Shown here: piece by piece, positions 7,644 to 15,694 of the stretch | How the letters are laid out: each line of letters begins with the position of its first letter | How positions within the stretch are numbered: the first letter of the stretch is position 1 | From: Pseudomonadales bacterium | GTDB lineage: Bacteria; Pseudomonadota; Gammaproteobacteria; Pseudomonadales; Pseudohongiellaceae | Length of the DNA: 41,040 nucleotides | NCBI GenBank assembly: GCA_023257655.1 | Contig: JALRBQ010000009.1 | Location: 1-41,040 of the forward strand | Direction: 5' to 3' | Position numbers and translations under genes: made by a program | Notes under the pieces: model-generated | Databases searched by the model: none | The model's input: the letters and a program-made list of their open reading frames with translations, nothing else | Told to the model about the DNA's origin: nothing

Positions 7644-8942
7644 TTATTTCAGGATGTGATAGGGACTCACGGCGTAGGGCTTGTTGCTGTAACTGTCGAT
7701 GATCGACTGCATCGCCGTAACCGTGATGTCCTGACGCGCATTGATATGGCTGTAATTCGTGATCTGGGTCATCATGATCGCAAGCATGTTCTCCACTGGA
7801 TCTACCCAGAAAATCGTGCCCCAGGCTCCACCCCAAGTAAAAGTCCCGGGCGTAGCCGGATCCCGCGCCTTGCCGACATCGGTGAGAATGCCGAAGCCAA
7901 GGCCGAAGCCGTAGCCAGGGCCTCGCACGTAGACATCGAGATCTCCTGTGTGGTTAGAGATCATGAGATTCAGGGTCTTGGGGCTGAGGATTCGCACACC
8001 GTCAAGCTCGCCACCGTTTAACAGCATCTGGCTGAAGCGCCAGTAGTCTGAAATGGTGGAGGAGAGACCGGCGACACCGCCGAAGTAGCTCGTTTCGCGA
8101 TATTCGGGTGTGCGTGACAATTCGATGGTCTTGCCGGGGCCGGTCGGACTGTAGACGGCAGCTACCCGATTGATCTTGTCACGAGGGACGTTATAGAACG
8201 TGTCATGCATCTGCAGCGGGTCGAAGATGCGTTCCTGCAGGAATTCGACGAGTGGCTGTCCGGAAATGCGCTCGACCAACAAGGCCACATAATCGGTAGA
8301 ACTGCCGTATTGCCAGCTGTCACCAGGCTGAAACGCCAGGGGCAAGGGAGCACGCTTGACGAGGGTGGCTTCCAGGGTCTCTTCGCGGCCCAACAGTTCG
8401 ATCTCGGCGGCAGTAAGGTCTTCGCGATCGGGATCGAGTCCGCTGGTATGCGACAAGATATGACGCACCGTAATCGGACGCACCGCAGGAACCCGATGGG
8501 AGCCGCTGGCATCTTTCACGATGACTTCTTTGGCAGCCAGTTCAGGTATCCAATTCGAGATCGGGTCGGTCAGCAGAAAACGGCCTTCTTCATAGAGCAT
8601 CATCAAGGCTGTGGAGACTATGGGCTTCGTCATGGACATAATCACAAAGATCGAGTCGGCGGTCATGGGCTCGCCGGTTTCCTTGTTCTTCCAGCCCCGG
8701 GATTCCAACTGGATAACCTTGCCATTGCGGGCCACCAGAGACACGGTGCCTGCCAGCAGATTAGCGTCGATATAACGCTGCATCGTCGCAGGCAAACGTT
8801 CGAGACGTTCCGAAGAGACTCCGACGCTCTCCGGGCTCGCCATGGGCAGGCCATCGGCGAAGGCCAGACTGGTCGTGGCGAGCAGGACACACAGGGTGAG
8901 TAGCGGGCGCAGAATGGTGAAGGTAAAGCGCAGTGCTAGCAT
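7644..8942 (-). CDS. Exported serine beta-lactamase-family hydrolase (class C/EstB type)
   Basis: The protein has 432 residues with a signal peptide ending near AFAD (residue 30). It shows the penicillin-binding/class C beta-lactamase fold: catalytic SMTK (Ser103-Lys106), the second motif at Tyr212 (WQYGSSTDY), and TWGGAWGT near the C-terminus in place of the KTG or HxG triad. The conserved ITVRHILSHTSGL helix and the YFGGVAGLSSTISDYWRF block are both present. Family members are mostly esterases, peptidases or transacylases and rarely true beta-lactamases, so resistance should not be assumed. AGGAG at about 8950-8954 supports the ATG at 8942. It is a single gene divergent from the thioesterase. 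Confidence 0.88.
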   Translation of the reverse strand: MLALRFTFTILRPLLTLCVLLATTSLAFADGLPMASPESVGVSSERLERLPATMQRYIDANLLAGTVSLVARNGKVIQLESRGWKNKETGEPMTADSIFVIMSMTKPIVSTALMMLYEEGRFLLTDPISNWIPELAAKEVIVKDASGSHRVPAVRPITVRHILSHTSGLDPDREDLTAAEIELLGREETLEATLVKRAPLPLAFQPGDSWQYGSSTDYVALLVERISGQPLVEFLQERIFDPLQMHDTFYNVPRDKINRVAAVYSPTGPGKTIELSRTPEYRETSYFGGVAGLSSTISDYWRFSQMLLNGGELDGVRILSPKTLNLMISNHTGDLDVYVRGPGYGFGLGFGILTDVGKARDPATPGTFTWGGAWGTIFWVDPVENMLAIMMTQITNYSHINARQDITVTAMQSIIDSYSNKPYAVSPYHILK

Positions 8943-9090
8943 GCTGGACTCCTTGTTTTTGTTGGATGTTTGGTGGGGTCAGACGGACAGTATAGGGGAG
9001 CCTGGCAAGATTTGACCAGCACCGGGAATTCCTGCATTCTCTGGCCCTTTCGAGCGGCTTCCCGGAAAACCCGCACCCACAGGAGATGTC

Positions 9091-9522
9091 ATGAGTGCAA
9101 AGCCAGGTCCAGATACGCGACCCCCTTTTCTCAAGCCCGGACACAATGCCGGCGATCTGGTGGAATCCAGCCAGTGGCGGATATTGCGGGAGGAACGAGG
9201 GCTGGTTGAGGTCGATGTTCACTTGCCGGCACATCTGCTGAATCCCCGCAACCAGCTCTTTGGGGGTTTCACCGGGACTTATGTTGACATGATTTCGATC
9301 ATGACTGCCCGCACGCTGTTCGAGGATCGTAGTCAATTTCAGTGGTCAGCTACGGTGAATATGCGCATCGACTACCTCGCCCCGGTGATGGGCCCGCGCT
9401 TCTGTATGCGGGGCGAAGTAATCAATGAAGGACGATCGACGATACTGGTCGCTAGCTACTTTACCGACAGCGAGGGCAACCGGCTGGTGTTTGCCGTTAC
9501 CACGCTGCGCATGAACCCCTGA
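9091..9522 (+). CDS. PaaI-family hotdog thioesterase
   Basis: This 143-residue cytoplasmic hotdog-fold protein probably hydrolyses acyl- or aryl-CoA thioesters. It contains the PaaI-type helix-entry block LLNPRNQLFGGFTGTYVDM, in which the usual His-Gly-Gly is Phe-Gly-Gly, followed by the strand VNMRIDYLAPVMG that is standard in the family. AGGAG at 9081-9085, six bases before ATG, fixes the start. Loss of the His of the HGG motif is seen in some family branches; it leaves the active site uncertain here. The gene ends just before a shared hairpin terminator. Confidence 0.83.
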   Translation: MSAKPGPDTRPPFLKPGHNAGDLVESSQWRILREERGLVEVDVHLPAHLLNPRNQLFGGFTGTYVDMISIMTARTLFEDRSQFQWSATVNMRIDYLAPVMGPRFCMRGEVINEGRSTILVASYFTDSEGNRLVFAVTTLRMNP

Positions 9523-9523
9523 C

Positions 9524-9557
9524 AAAAAAAAGCCGGGGCAGTGTCACCGTCCCGGCT
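9524..9557 (-). terminator. Terminator between the thioesterase gene and amtB, strongest for amtB
   Basis: AGCCGGG (9531-9537) pairs with CCCGGCT (9551-9557). On the minus strand the hairpin is followed by seven U residues (the A-run 9524-9530 on the plus strand), which makes it the intrinsic terminator for glnK-amtB, about 90 bases after the amtB stop. In the plus direction the tail is only moderately T-rich, so termination of the thioesterase gene may be weaker. Confidence 0.85.
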
Positions 9558-9650
9558 CTGTTTATTTTCCCCTTACCTTAATAGATGCCGCGGGGGTTAT
9601 TCATCGACTGGTATCCACTTCAGGTAATTCACTTCTGAGTCGATGCGGCA

Positions 9651-10964
9651 TCAGATGGCGTAGCCTTTCTCATCATGATCGGTGATATCCAATCCGACTT
9701 GTTCCTCGTCTTCAGTCACCCGCAGTCCGGAGGTCAGGATTCCGACGAGCTTCAGCAAGCCAAACGTCAGGATGCCCGCATAGATACCGGTGACGACGAT
9801 ACCGAGCAGCTGCACACCGACCTGGGAGCCGATCGTCATGCCGTCGGCCAATCCATTACCACTGAAGATACCGAGGTTGGCTGAGACCAGGATGCCGGCG
9901 AGGAAGGTGCCCACCATACCGCCTACACCATGGACAGGGAACACATCGAGGGAATCGTCGATCTTCAGCTTCTGCTTCATCGTGGTCGTGGCCCAGTAGC
10001 ACACCAGTCCACCGCACAAGCCAACGACCAGCGCGCCCGCCGGGCCCACCGAGCCGGAAGCGGGTGTGATCGTCGCGAGTCCGGCGACCATGCCAGTGAT
10101 GGCACCCAGCCCGCTGGGCTTGCCAAACTTGAACCACTCGATGGCCATCCAGGTCAGAGCACCGGTGGCTGCCGAAATATGCGTGACGAACATCGCCATG
10201 CCGGCGCTGCCGTTTGCGGCCAGCGCACTACCAGCATTGAAACCGAACCAGCCCACCCAGAGCATCGCGGCACCGGTGAAGCTCATGGTCATGTTATGTG
10301 GTAGTAGATTGCCACCTGGAAAGCCCTTGCGCGGACCGATCACGAGTGCCACAACCAACGCACCGACACCGGCAGTGACGTGCACAACAGTGCCGCCGGC
10401 GAAGTCGATCAAGCCGCGTTCCATCAGCCAACCGCCACCCCAGACCCAGTGCGCCACCGGGAAATAGACCACGAGAGTCCACAATACGCTGAAGAGCAGC
10501 ATCGCAGAAAACTTCAGTCGCTCTACGAACGCACCTACGATCAACGCCGGGGTAATGATCGCGAAGGTCATCTGGAACGAGGCGAAGACGGTCTCGGGGA
10601 TGTCACCAGAGAGGGAATCGACAACCACGCCATTAAACAGCGCCTTGCCCAGACCGCCCCAGAATGCGGATTCAGCCGGACCAAAAGCAATGCTGTAGCC
10701 GACTAGCAACCACAGTATCGAAATGACCACGGCAATGGCGAAACACTGCATCAGTACCGACAGTACATTCTTCGTGCGGACGAGCCCTGCATAAAACAGG
10801 GACAGACCGGGCAAGGTCATGAACAGCACCAGCGCGGTCGAAGTGAGTATCCAGGAGGTGTTACCGGTGTCCAGACCGGCGTCCTGCGCGAGTGCAGCTG
10901 ATGGCAGGAGCAGAAGCAATAGTGAAGACCAAAGAAGTTTTGTTATTGGTTTTTTTGCTCGCAT
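9651..10964 (-). CDS. amtB: Ammonium transporter AmtB
   Basis: This 437-residue inner-membrane channel imports ammonium. A cleavable signal peptide (to about residue 26, ALAQ) precedes eleven predicted membrane helices, as in other AmtB proteins. The conserved pore features are present: the FYAGLVRTKNVLSVLMQ helix, DFAGGTVVHVTAG with the first pore histidine, and DVFPVHGVGGMVGTF with the second. The charged C-terminal tail that regulates the channel is also present (RVTEDEEQVGLDITDHDEKGY). It follows glnK by 14 bases, the standard arrangement in which GlnK plugs the channel when nitrogen is plentiful. Length and motifs are normal. Confidence 0.97.
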   Translation of the reverse strand: MRAKKPITKLLWSSLLLLLLPSAALAQDAGLDTGNTSWILTSTALVLFMTLPGLSLFYAGLVRTKNVLSVLMQCFAIAVVISILWLLVGYSIAFGPAESAFWGGLGKALFNGVVVDSLSGDIPETVFASFQMTFAIITPALIVGAFVERLKFSAMLLFSVLWTLVVYFPVAHWVWGGGWLMERGLIDFAGGTVVHVTAGVGALVVALVIGPRKGFPGGNLLPHNMTMSFTGAAMLWVGWFGFNAGSALAANGSAGMAMFVTHISAATGALTWMAIEWFKFGKPSGLGAITGMVAGLATITPASGSVGPAGALVVGLCGGLVCYWATTTMKQKLKIDDSLDVFPVHGVGGMVGTFLAGILVSANLGIFSGNGLADGMTIGSQVGVQLLGIVVTGIYAGILTFGLLKLVGILTSGLRVTEDEEQVGLDITDHDEKGYAI

Positions 10965-10978
10965 TGAATTGGATTCCC

Positions 10979-11600
<622 letters not shown>

Positions 11601-11651
11601 GCAAAAAAATGGGGACAGCACTCATGGGGGGATTTATGAGTGACTGTCCCC
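11601..11651 (-). terminator. Long-stem terminator/palindromic element after the MFS gene
   Basis: GGGGACAG-CACTCAT (11611-11625) pairs with ATGAGTG-A-CTGTCCCC (11636-11651): a 15-base-pair stem with one bulged A and a 10-base loop. On the minus strand a run of seven U follows (A-run 11603-11609 on the plus strand). It lies about 33 bases after the stop of the MFS transporter gene, so it works as its intrinsic terminator. The GGGGACAG...CTGTCCCC arms resemble repetitive palindromes found in many proteobacteria. Confidence 0.85.
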
Positions 11652-11683
11652 TAGTGGGGAGGGTCGGATCAGGCAACGATGCG

Positions 11684-12874
11684 TCAGGCGACGACGCGTT
11701 GCTGAATGGATTTCACCGATTGCATCAGTGGCAGCATGACCACGATCAGTAACACGAACGACGACAGACCCAATGCCACCAATGTCGCCTGCAACCCCTT
11801 GGTTTCAGCCAAATAGCCGACCAGGGGTCCGGTGATGATGAACGACAGGCGGAACAGGAAACTCGTGAACGAGTTGGCTGTCGCCCGAAACTCGCTGGGC
11901 ACACGCCGGTTCAACGCGTTAACCAGAATGACCTGGTTCAGCCCTCTGCAGATAAAGAGCAGCAAGCCGATGGCAATGCCGGCCCAGCCCTGCAGCCACG
12001 CCATCCCGAAGTGGCCGAGTATCGGTATGACGCCGATGATAGCCAGCGCCGCGATCGCACCGTAACGTCGCTCGATTTCAAAGCCGAATTTGTTCGCCAA
12101 GGCGACAGTCAGGCTCTGGGTGCACCAGAGCACTCCGAAGATCGCCAGCGAAACGCCCTGCACCTCCCAGTAGGGCTGCATTAACCAGGCGACGTGAAAC
12201 GTCGCCAGTACGACATGGCGCAGTATCGGATCAGTCCGGAACAGATGGCGCAGGATCGCGCCAATCTGGATGCGGCCCTGAACGCTACCGGATTCGCCCT
12301 TGTATGGTGGTTCGACTACGAGTACCGCAGCCAACAGGCAGACCCAGGCGGCAATTGACTGGATCAGCACCATCAACTCGAATGACCACAGGGCCAGCAC
12401 TCCACCGACCAGCGCACCGAGACCCTCGGCACTGCTGCGAATGAAGCCGAGATGGGCAATGCCATTGCTGTGTTCGCTTGATTGACCGGCCTCCGTCTCC
12501 AGGGCTTTCTGAGAGTCATACAGCAGGGCAATGTCGGCTCCGGACAGCAAGCTCGCCGCCGCGCCTGCCATTATTTCGAATACGATAAGCGTGGCCAGGT
12601 CGCTCGCGAAATTCAGGCACAGATAAGCGAGTCCGTGCGCGATGCTGCCGAGTATCAGCGCGTTGCGCCGACCGAAGATGTCCGCGAAATATCCCGAAGG
12701 TGCCTCCAGCAACACGATGCTTGTGGCGAACACGGCCTGCAGATAAAAAATATCAGCGAGACTCAGTCCCTTCGGCACGAAGAAGGGCACAATGACCGGC
12801 ACGATCACCATGAAACTGTGAAAGAAAGCCAGTCCATAGATCAGGCGTATATTTCTAATTAATTTTTTACGCAC
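11684..12874 (-). CDS. MFS family transporter
   Basis: I choose the GTG at 12874 (396 residues, MRKKLIRNIRL...) because GGGGAA (12885-12880) lies five bases upstream; an ATG at 12910 would place the start inside an 18-base palindrome. The protein has about twelve hydrophobic segments and the major-facilitator motif A in the loop between helices 2 and 3 (GYFADIFGRRNAL). A central cytoplasmic loop around EPPYKGESGSVQGR separates the two six-helix halves. The substrate cannot be told; the sequence is like uncharacterised drug or metabolite exporters. The gene stands behind a terminator-like hairpin (12928-12967), so it either has its own promoter in a very short space or is reached by read-through. 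Confidence 0.85.
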   Translation of the reverse strand: MRKKLIRNIRLIYGLAFFHSFMVIVPVIVPFFVPKGLSLADIFYLQAVFATSIVLLEAPSGYFADIFGRRNALILGSIAHGLAYLCLNFASDLATLIVFEIMAGAAASLLSGADIALLYDSQKALETEAGQSSEHSNGIAHLGFIRSSAEGLGALVGGVLALWSFELMVLIQSIAAWVCLLAAVLVVEPPYKGESGSVQGRIQIGAILRHLFRTDPILRHVVLATFHVAWLMQPYWEVQGVSLAIFGVLWCTQSLTVALANKFGFEIERRYGAIAALAIIGVIPILGHFGMAWLQGWAGIAIGLLLFICRGLNQVILVNALNRRVPSEFRATANSFTSFLFRLSFIITGPLVGYLAETKGLQATLVALGLSSFVLLIVVMLPLMQSVKSIQQRVVA

Positions 12875-12889
12875 AATAGTTCCCCGGTA

Positions 12890-12907
12890 CATGCGGAATT
12901 CCGCATG
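12890..12907. repeat. Perfect 18-base palindrome at the 5' end of the MFS gene
   Basis: CATGCGGAATTCCGCATG is a perfect inverted repeat without loop, centred 24 bases upstream of the preferred GTG start. Its position in the leader fits an operator for a dimeric repressor. No regulator gene is next to it, so this is inference from symmetry and place only. Confidence 0.6.
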
Positions 12908-12927
12908 CATTACAAAAAATTCAGTGC

Positions 12928-12967
12928 AAAAAAAAGACCTCTAGGCTTTTCGACTTAGAGGTCTTTT
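12928..12967. terminator. Bidirectional terminator-like hairpin upstream of the MFS gene
   Basis: AAAAGACCTCTA (12932-12943) pairs perfectly with TAGAGGTCTTTT (12956-12967). A-rich sequence before and T-rich sequence after give a U-run in both directions, eight long on the minus strand (12935-12928). All nearby genes are on the minus strand, so it either ends the transcript of the upstream gene or leader, or acts as an attenuator 54 bases before the MFS start. Confidence 0.85.
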
Positions 12968-13074
12968 CTTAAATACGGTTTTTAATCGTGTTTTAGGCAG
13001 AAATTCACTCCAAGCGGGTCTCCCAGTTCTTGAGCACGCGCGAACAGAACTGATGACCGACTGCGGTCATAGTT

Positions 13075-13127
13075 GTGTCCATCGTGTTGACTAGAATGGC
13101 TGGTGTGTACATGGTGTTCACTAAAAT
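13075..13127. repeat. Imperfect direct repeat, two copies, 30-base period
   Basis: The 23 bases at 13075-13097 and at 13105-13127 agree at 19 positions (shared pattern GTGT.CAT.GTGTT.ACTA.AAT). The copies start exactly 30 bases apart. They lie inside the unassigned region upstream of the MFS hairpin. They may be a protein-binding pair or the remains of a short duplication. Confidence 0.6.
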
Positions 13128-13166
13128 TTTTTACAGAGTTTGCTGAAAATGGTTTTCGATGCGCGC

Positions 13167-13194
13167 ATTTTAATTGCATCCGCATTGAAGTCAA
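13167..13194 (-). promoter_or_regulatory. Candidate sigma-70 promoter for the unassigned transcript
   Basis: On the minus strand TTGACT (13194-13189, 5 of 6 consensus) is followed after 16 bases by TAAAAT (13172-13167, 5 of 6). Transcription would start near 13160 and run towards the hairpin at 12967 and the MFS gene. Confidence 0.45.
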
Positions 13195-13246
13195 TACCGG
13201 ATATGATTTATTTCCGACTTTTTTAACAGTTGATATAAAACCGGGT

Positions 13247-14206
13247 TCACTTAGGCGAAATATCGGAGCGATCGGAGTCTTGCAGAAGATACTCGAGCGA
13301 GTCTCGCCTTCTGCCCCAGTAAGTGGCGAGTAGAGAGCCGCTGATATTATGCCAGACACTGAAGATGGCGCCGGGTAATGCGGCTGTGGCTGAGAAAAAT
13401 TGCAAGGCGAGAGCGACGCCGAGCCCCGAATTTTGCATGCCAACCTCAATGGCGATGGTCTGGCTCTGCCGCAAATCAAATCCCATCAGTCGACTGCAGA
13501 AATAGCCCCCTGCCAGACCTGACAGGTTGTGCAACATCACTGCCAGCAGTGTTAACAGACCAACTTCGAGCAGGCTGCTGGCATTGAGTGCAACGATGAT
13601 GGTGATGATGCTGAGAATCACCAGCATGGACAGGAAGGCAAGCCAGGGCTCGATGCGTTGTGTGACGGAGCTGAAGAAATAGTTGGCGGCGGATCCCAGC
13701 AAAACAGGCACGCAGACAATCTGCAGAATGCTGATCAATAATCCCCAGGAGTCCACAGCCACCGTCTCCGAAAGATACAGACTGCACAGCAAGGGAGTGG
13801 CGACGATGCCAATCAGGGTGGAGCAGACTGTCATGCTGATCGAGAGTGCGACATCGCCCCTGGCGAGGTAGCAGATCACATTGGAGGCAGTGCCGCCGGC
13901 ACAGCTGCCGACAAGTACCATGCCGGCAGTGAGTTGGCTCGACAGATCCAGCAGGGCCGAGAGCGTGATGGCGAGTAGCGGCATCAGCAGAAATTGCAGC
14001 AGCACGCCGACGAAGACGGGTTTTGGCTGACGCACGATGCGCAAAAAATCTGCCTGACTCAATGTCAGACCCATCATGAACATCACACAGCTCAGTAAGG
14101 GCACGATTGCACTCTGCAGGGAGCTGAACACGTTATTAAAGAAGAAGGCGATAATGGACAGCAGGATTGCCCAGAGCGGAAACAGGCGGGTCAGGCGCGA
14201 CAGCAT
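13247..14206 (-). CDS. Bile acid:sodium symporter (BASS/SBF) family transporter
   Basis: The ATG at 14206 (319 residues) follows AGGAT at about 14213-14217 and starts a typical family N-terminus, MLSRLTRLFPLWAILLS. About nine to ten hydrophobic helices are visible. Family signatures include LLSCVMFMMGLTLS, the discontinuous-helix motif VGSCAGGTASNVICYLARGD, and IEVGMQNSGLGVALA near the C-terminus. Bacterial members move pantoate, pyruvate or other organic anions with sodium; true bile-acid transport is not implied. It is transcribed away from the BamE-like gene and is followed by the unassigned region rather than by a close terminator. Confidence 0.92.
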   Translation of the reverse strand: MLSRLTRLFPLWAILLSIIAFFFNNVFSSLQSAIVPLLSCVMFMMGLTLSQADFLRIVRQPKPVFVGVLLQFLLMPLLAITLSALLDLSSQLTAGMVLVGSCAGGTASNVICYLARGDVALSISMTVCSTLIGIVATPLLCSLYLSETVAVDSWGLLISILQIVCVPVLLGSAANYFFSSVTQRIEPWLAFLSMLVILSIITIIVALNASSLLEVGLLTLLAVMLHNLSGLAGGYFCSRLMGFDLRQSQTIAIEVGMQNSGLGVALALQFFSATAALPGAIFSVWHNISGSLLATYWGRRRDSLEYLLQDSDRSDISPK

Positions 14207-14340
14207 TGTGAGTATCCTGCGGTTGGCGGTGCATTGGAGCCACGCATTATCACTGCAATTGCGGATGTGATGCCAGCCCGGGAAAGTCGCGCTGTTCAGC
14301 AACGATTCAGGCTGGCCACTTATGATGACAGGGTCGATTC

Positions 14341-14366
14341 TGTAACCTTTTGCCGCAACGTGCGTC
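14341..14366 (+). promoter_or_regulatory. ECF-sigma-type promoter for the BamE-like lipoprotein gene
   Basis: TGTAACC (14341-14347), a 15-base spacer and CGTC (14363-14366) match the AAC/CGTC architecture of many ECF sigma promoters. The same elements with identical spacing, and also the same CT before and TTTT after the -35 box, occur before the ECF sigma gene at 15659-15684. The transcript would start near 14373 and have a leader of about 70 bases. Confidence 0.72.
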
Positions 14367-14442
14367 ATAGAGAGAATCTGGCCAGATTGCAAAATCTGAC
14401 GGGGTAGCTATCACCAACACTGCGAACAATGGGGAAATAATA

Positions 14443-14802
14443 ATGATTAGATTAACAGGCCTGCTGGTCATGAGCGTCCTGCTCACCGGCTGTTTGTTCA
14501 CTGTAGACTCTGATTCACGGCACCTGCAGACGGTCTGGAGCGAGGCCGATGTAGCGCGGGTTCGGCTCGGAAGCACCGACCAGGACTGGGTAAGGGCGAC
14601 CTTTGGGGACCCAATCACCAAGCTGACTTATGCTGACGGCACCGAAATCTGGAAATACCGGAACCGATCCGAGAAAGACACCGAGGTAGGCCTTTTCCTG
14701 CTGTTCTCGGTGGATGTCGAGGAAGAACGTACCGAGACCTTGTCGATCGAGTTTGCAGACAGCATCGTCACCAATTACTGGATCGAAGAAGACCGCTTCT
14801 AG
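14443..14802 (+). CDS. BamE/SmpA/OmlA-like outer-membrane lipoprotein
   Basis: This 119-residue protein has a lipoprotein signal peptide with lipobox LTGC (Cys17). The mature part fits the BamE-like fold: helix ARVRLGSTDQDWVRATFGDP, a strand pair LTYADGTEIWKYRNR, and a final strand FADSIVTNYWIEE. BamE itself belongs to the outer-membrane protein assembly machine, but many small paralogues have other, mostly unknown roles in envelope stability. GGGGAA at 14431-14436 supports the start. The ECF-type promoter at 14341 links it to the sigma factor encoded 1.2 kb downstream, so it is probably induced by envelope stress. Confidence 0.78.
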   Translation: MIRLTGLLVMSVLLTGCLFTVDSDSRHLQTVWSEADVARVRLGSTDQDWVRATFGDPITKLTYADGTEIWKYRNRSEKDTEVGLFLLFSVDVEEERTETLSIEFADSIVTNYWIEEDRF

Positions 14803-14839
14803 GTCTGATCACTCCCTGGTCGGCAATTGTCCGGATTGG

Positions 14840-15523
14840 CTACAGTCCGGGCTGTTGCAGGCTGGCCAGCCAACTCTCCAGATTGTCCCAATCCAGCTGA
14901 AAGACGTGTCGGGCATCCGGCACGATAGCCGCGTCGACCTTGCCTCCCGCATCCAGCAGGGTTGCCTTCATATCATCCAGTTGCCGGTTCCAGCGAAAGT
15001 CATCCCGTTCACCGATTCGCAGATAGACCGGCAAGCCGGCCAAGGCCTGCGGTCGCGCCTCTTCTTGCAGACGTCCGGGGGTCGCCACGACGCCGCTGAA
15101 GGCGCTGGGGTATTTGAGGGCGATGGTGAGGGCATCGCTGCCACCGCTGGAAATGCCTACCAATAGCGGCTTCTGCTGGCTGAGGCTGTGAGTCGTCAGT
15201 AGCTGCGCAGACAATTGGGGCAACAGGCCTGCGTTGTCACCGGCAAATCCCGTGCGATCAGGTGAAATCGGGACCGCAATCGCCCAGCCCCGTTCCACGA
15301 ACTCTTTTCCGAGCCAGAATTGTGCCCGCGCCATGAAGGTATTGCTGCCGCCGCCCGGGATCAGGATAGCGAGGTGGGTCGACTCTCTTTTGGTCTTGGG
15401 TTCGAAAAACAGCACCTTGACGTCGGTTCCGCCGTCGACCGTCACGGTTTCTTCGGCGGCGCCCGCCTGAGCCGGCACCAGAGCGAGCCAGAGTAGAAGC
15501 AGGAGAGGCGAGACTGATTTCAT
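14840..15523 (-). CDS. Exported alpha/beta hydrolase
   Basis: The ATG at 15523 (227 residues) begins a clear signal peptide (SPLLLLLWLALVPAQAGA). The mature domain is a compact alpha/beta hydrolase: strand THLAILIPGGG with an oxyanion-hole segment, the nucleophile elbow GISSGG with Ser125, and a late His in PDARHVFQ. It lacks a large cap domain. Its reaction is probably ester or peptide hydrolysis in the periplasm; the substrate is unknown. It sits on the opposite strand between the two ECF-regulated units and converges with the BamE-like gene (37-base gap), so it is not part of that regulon by orientation. Confidence 0.8.
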   Translation of the reverse strand: MKSVSPLLLLLWLALVPAQAGAAEETVTVDGGTDVKVLFFEPKTKRESTHLAILIPGGGSNTFMARAQFWLGKEFVERGWAIAVPISPDRTGFAGDNAGLLPQLSAQLLTTHSLSQQKPLLVGISSGGSDALTIALKYPSAFSGVVATPGRLQEEARPQALAGLPVYLRIGERDDFRWNRQLDDMKATLLDAGGKVDAAIVPDARHVFQLDWDNLESWLASLQQPGL

Positions 15524-15658
15524 GCAATTGCCAGAGTTAGCGGGAGATTCAATAGAGGCGCAGTATAGCCTTTCTGGTCCGGAGACGTGGCCATATGAGA
15601 CAAAATACCTCATTAAGCCGTTGATTTTCGCCGTCACCGCCTTCGGCTACCATGCTAC

Positions 15659-15685
15659 TGTAACCTTTTTGCACACCCTCCGTCT
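15659..15685 (+). promoter_or_regulatory. ECF-sigma-type autoregulatory promoter of the sigma factor operon
   Basis: TGTAACC (15659-15665), 15-base spacer, CGTCT (15681-15685). It is almost the same as the element at 14341. ECF sigma factors commonly transcribe their own operon. The start of transcription would be around 15691, only a few bases before the ATG at 15695, so the message may be nearly leaderless. Confidence 0.75.
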
Positions 15686-15694
15686 TTATAGCCA

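Larger units (their letters stand above)
12968..13246 (-). other. Unassigned, AT-richer region; possible small RNA or attenuation leader
   Basis: No family gene is recognisable in these 279 bases. A good minus-strand promoter (13194-13167) and the terminator hairpin (12967-12928) would together give a transcript of roughly 230 bases. It contains a 6-base-pair hairpin (ATGACC / GGTCAT) and an imperfect 30-base-period direct repeat. A 35-codon frame (13112-13005) and a 67-codon frame (13185-12982) are open on the minus strand but lack good ribosome binding sites. I cannot assign a function. Confidence 0.4.

Noticed and set aside
7644..8942. True beta-lactamase (antibiotic resistance)
   Set aside because: The third active-site motif is not KTG, and the sequence is of the broad EstB/class C-like group in which most members are esterases or peptidases.
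12982..13185. 67-codon minus-strand frame in the unassigned region
   Set aside because: It has no ribosome binding site and no family match that I recognise, and its ATG overlaps the -35 element of the likely promoter, so it would not be on that transcript.
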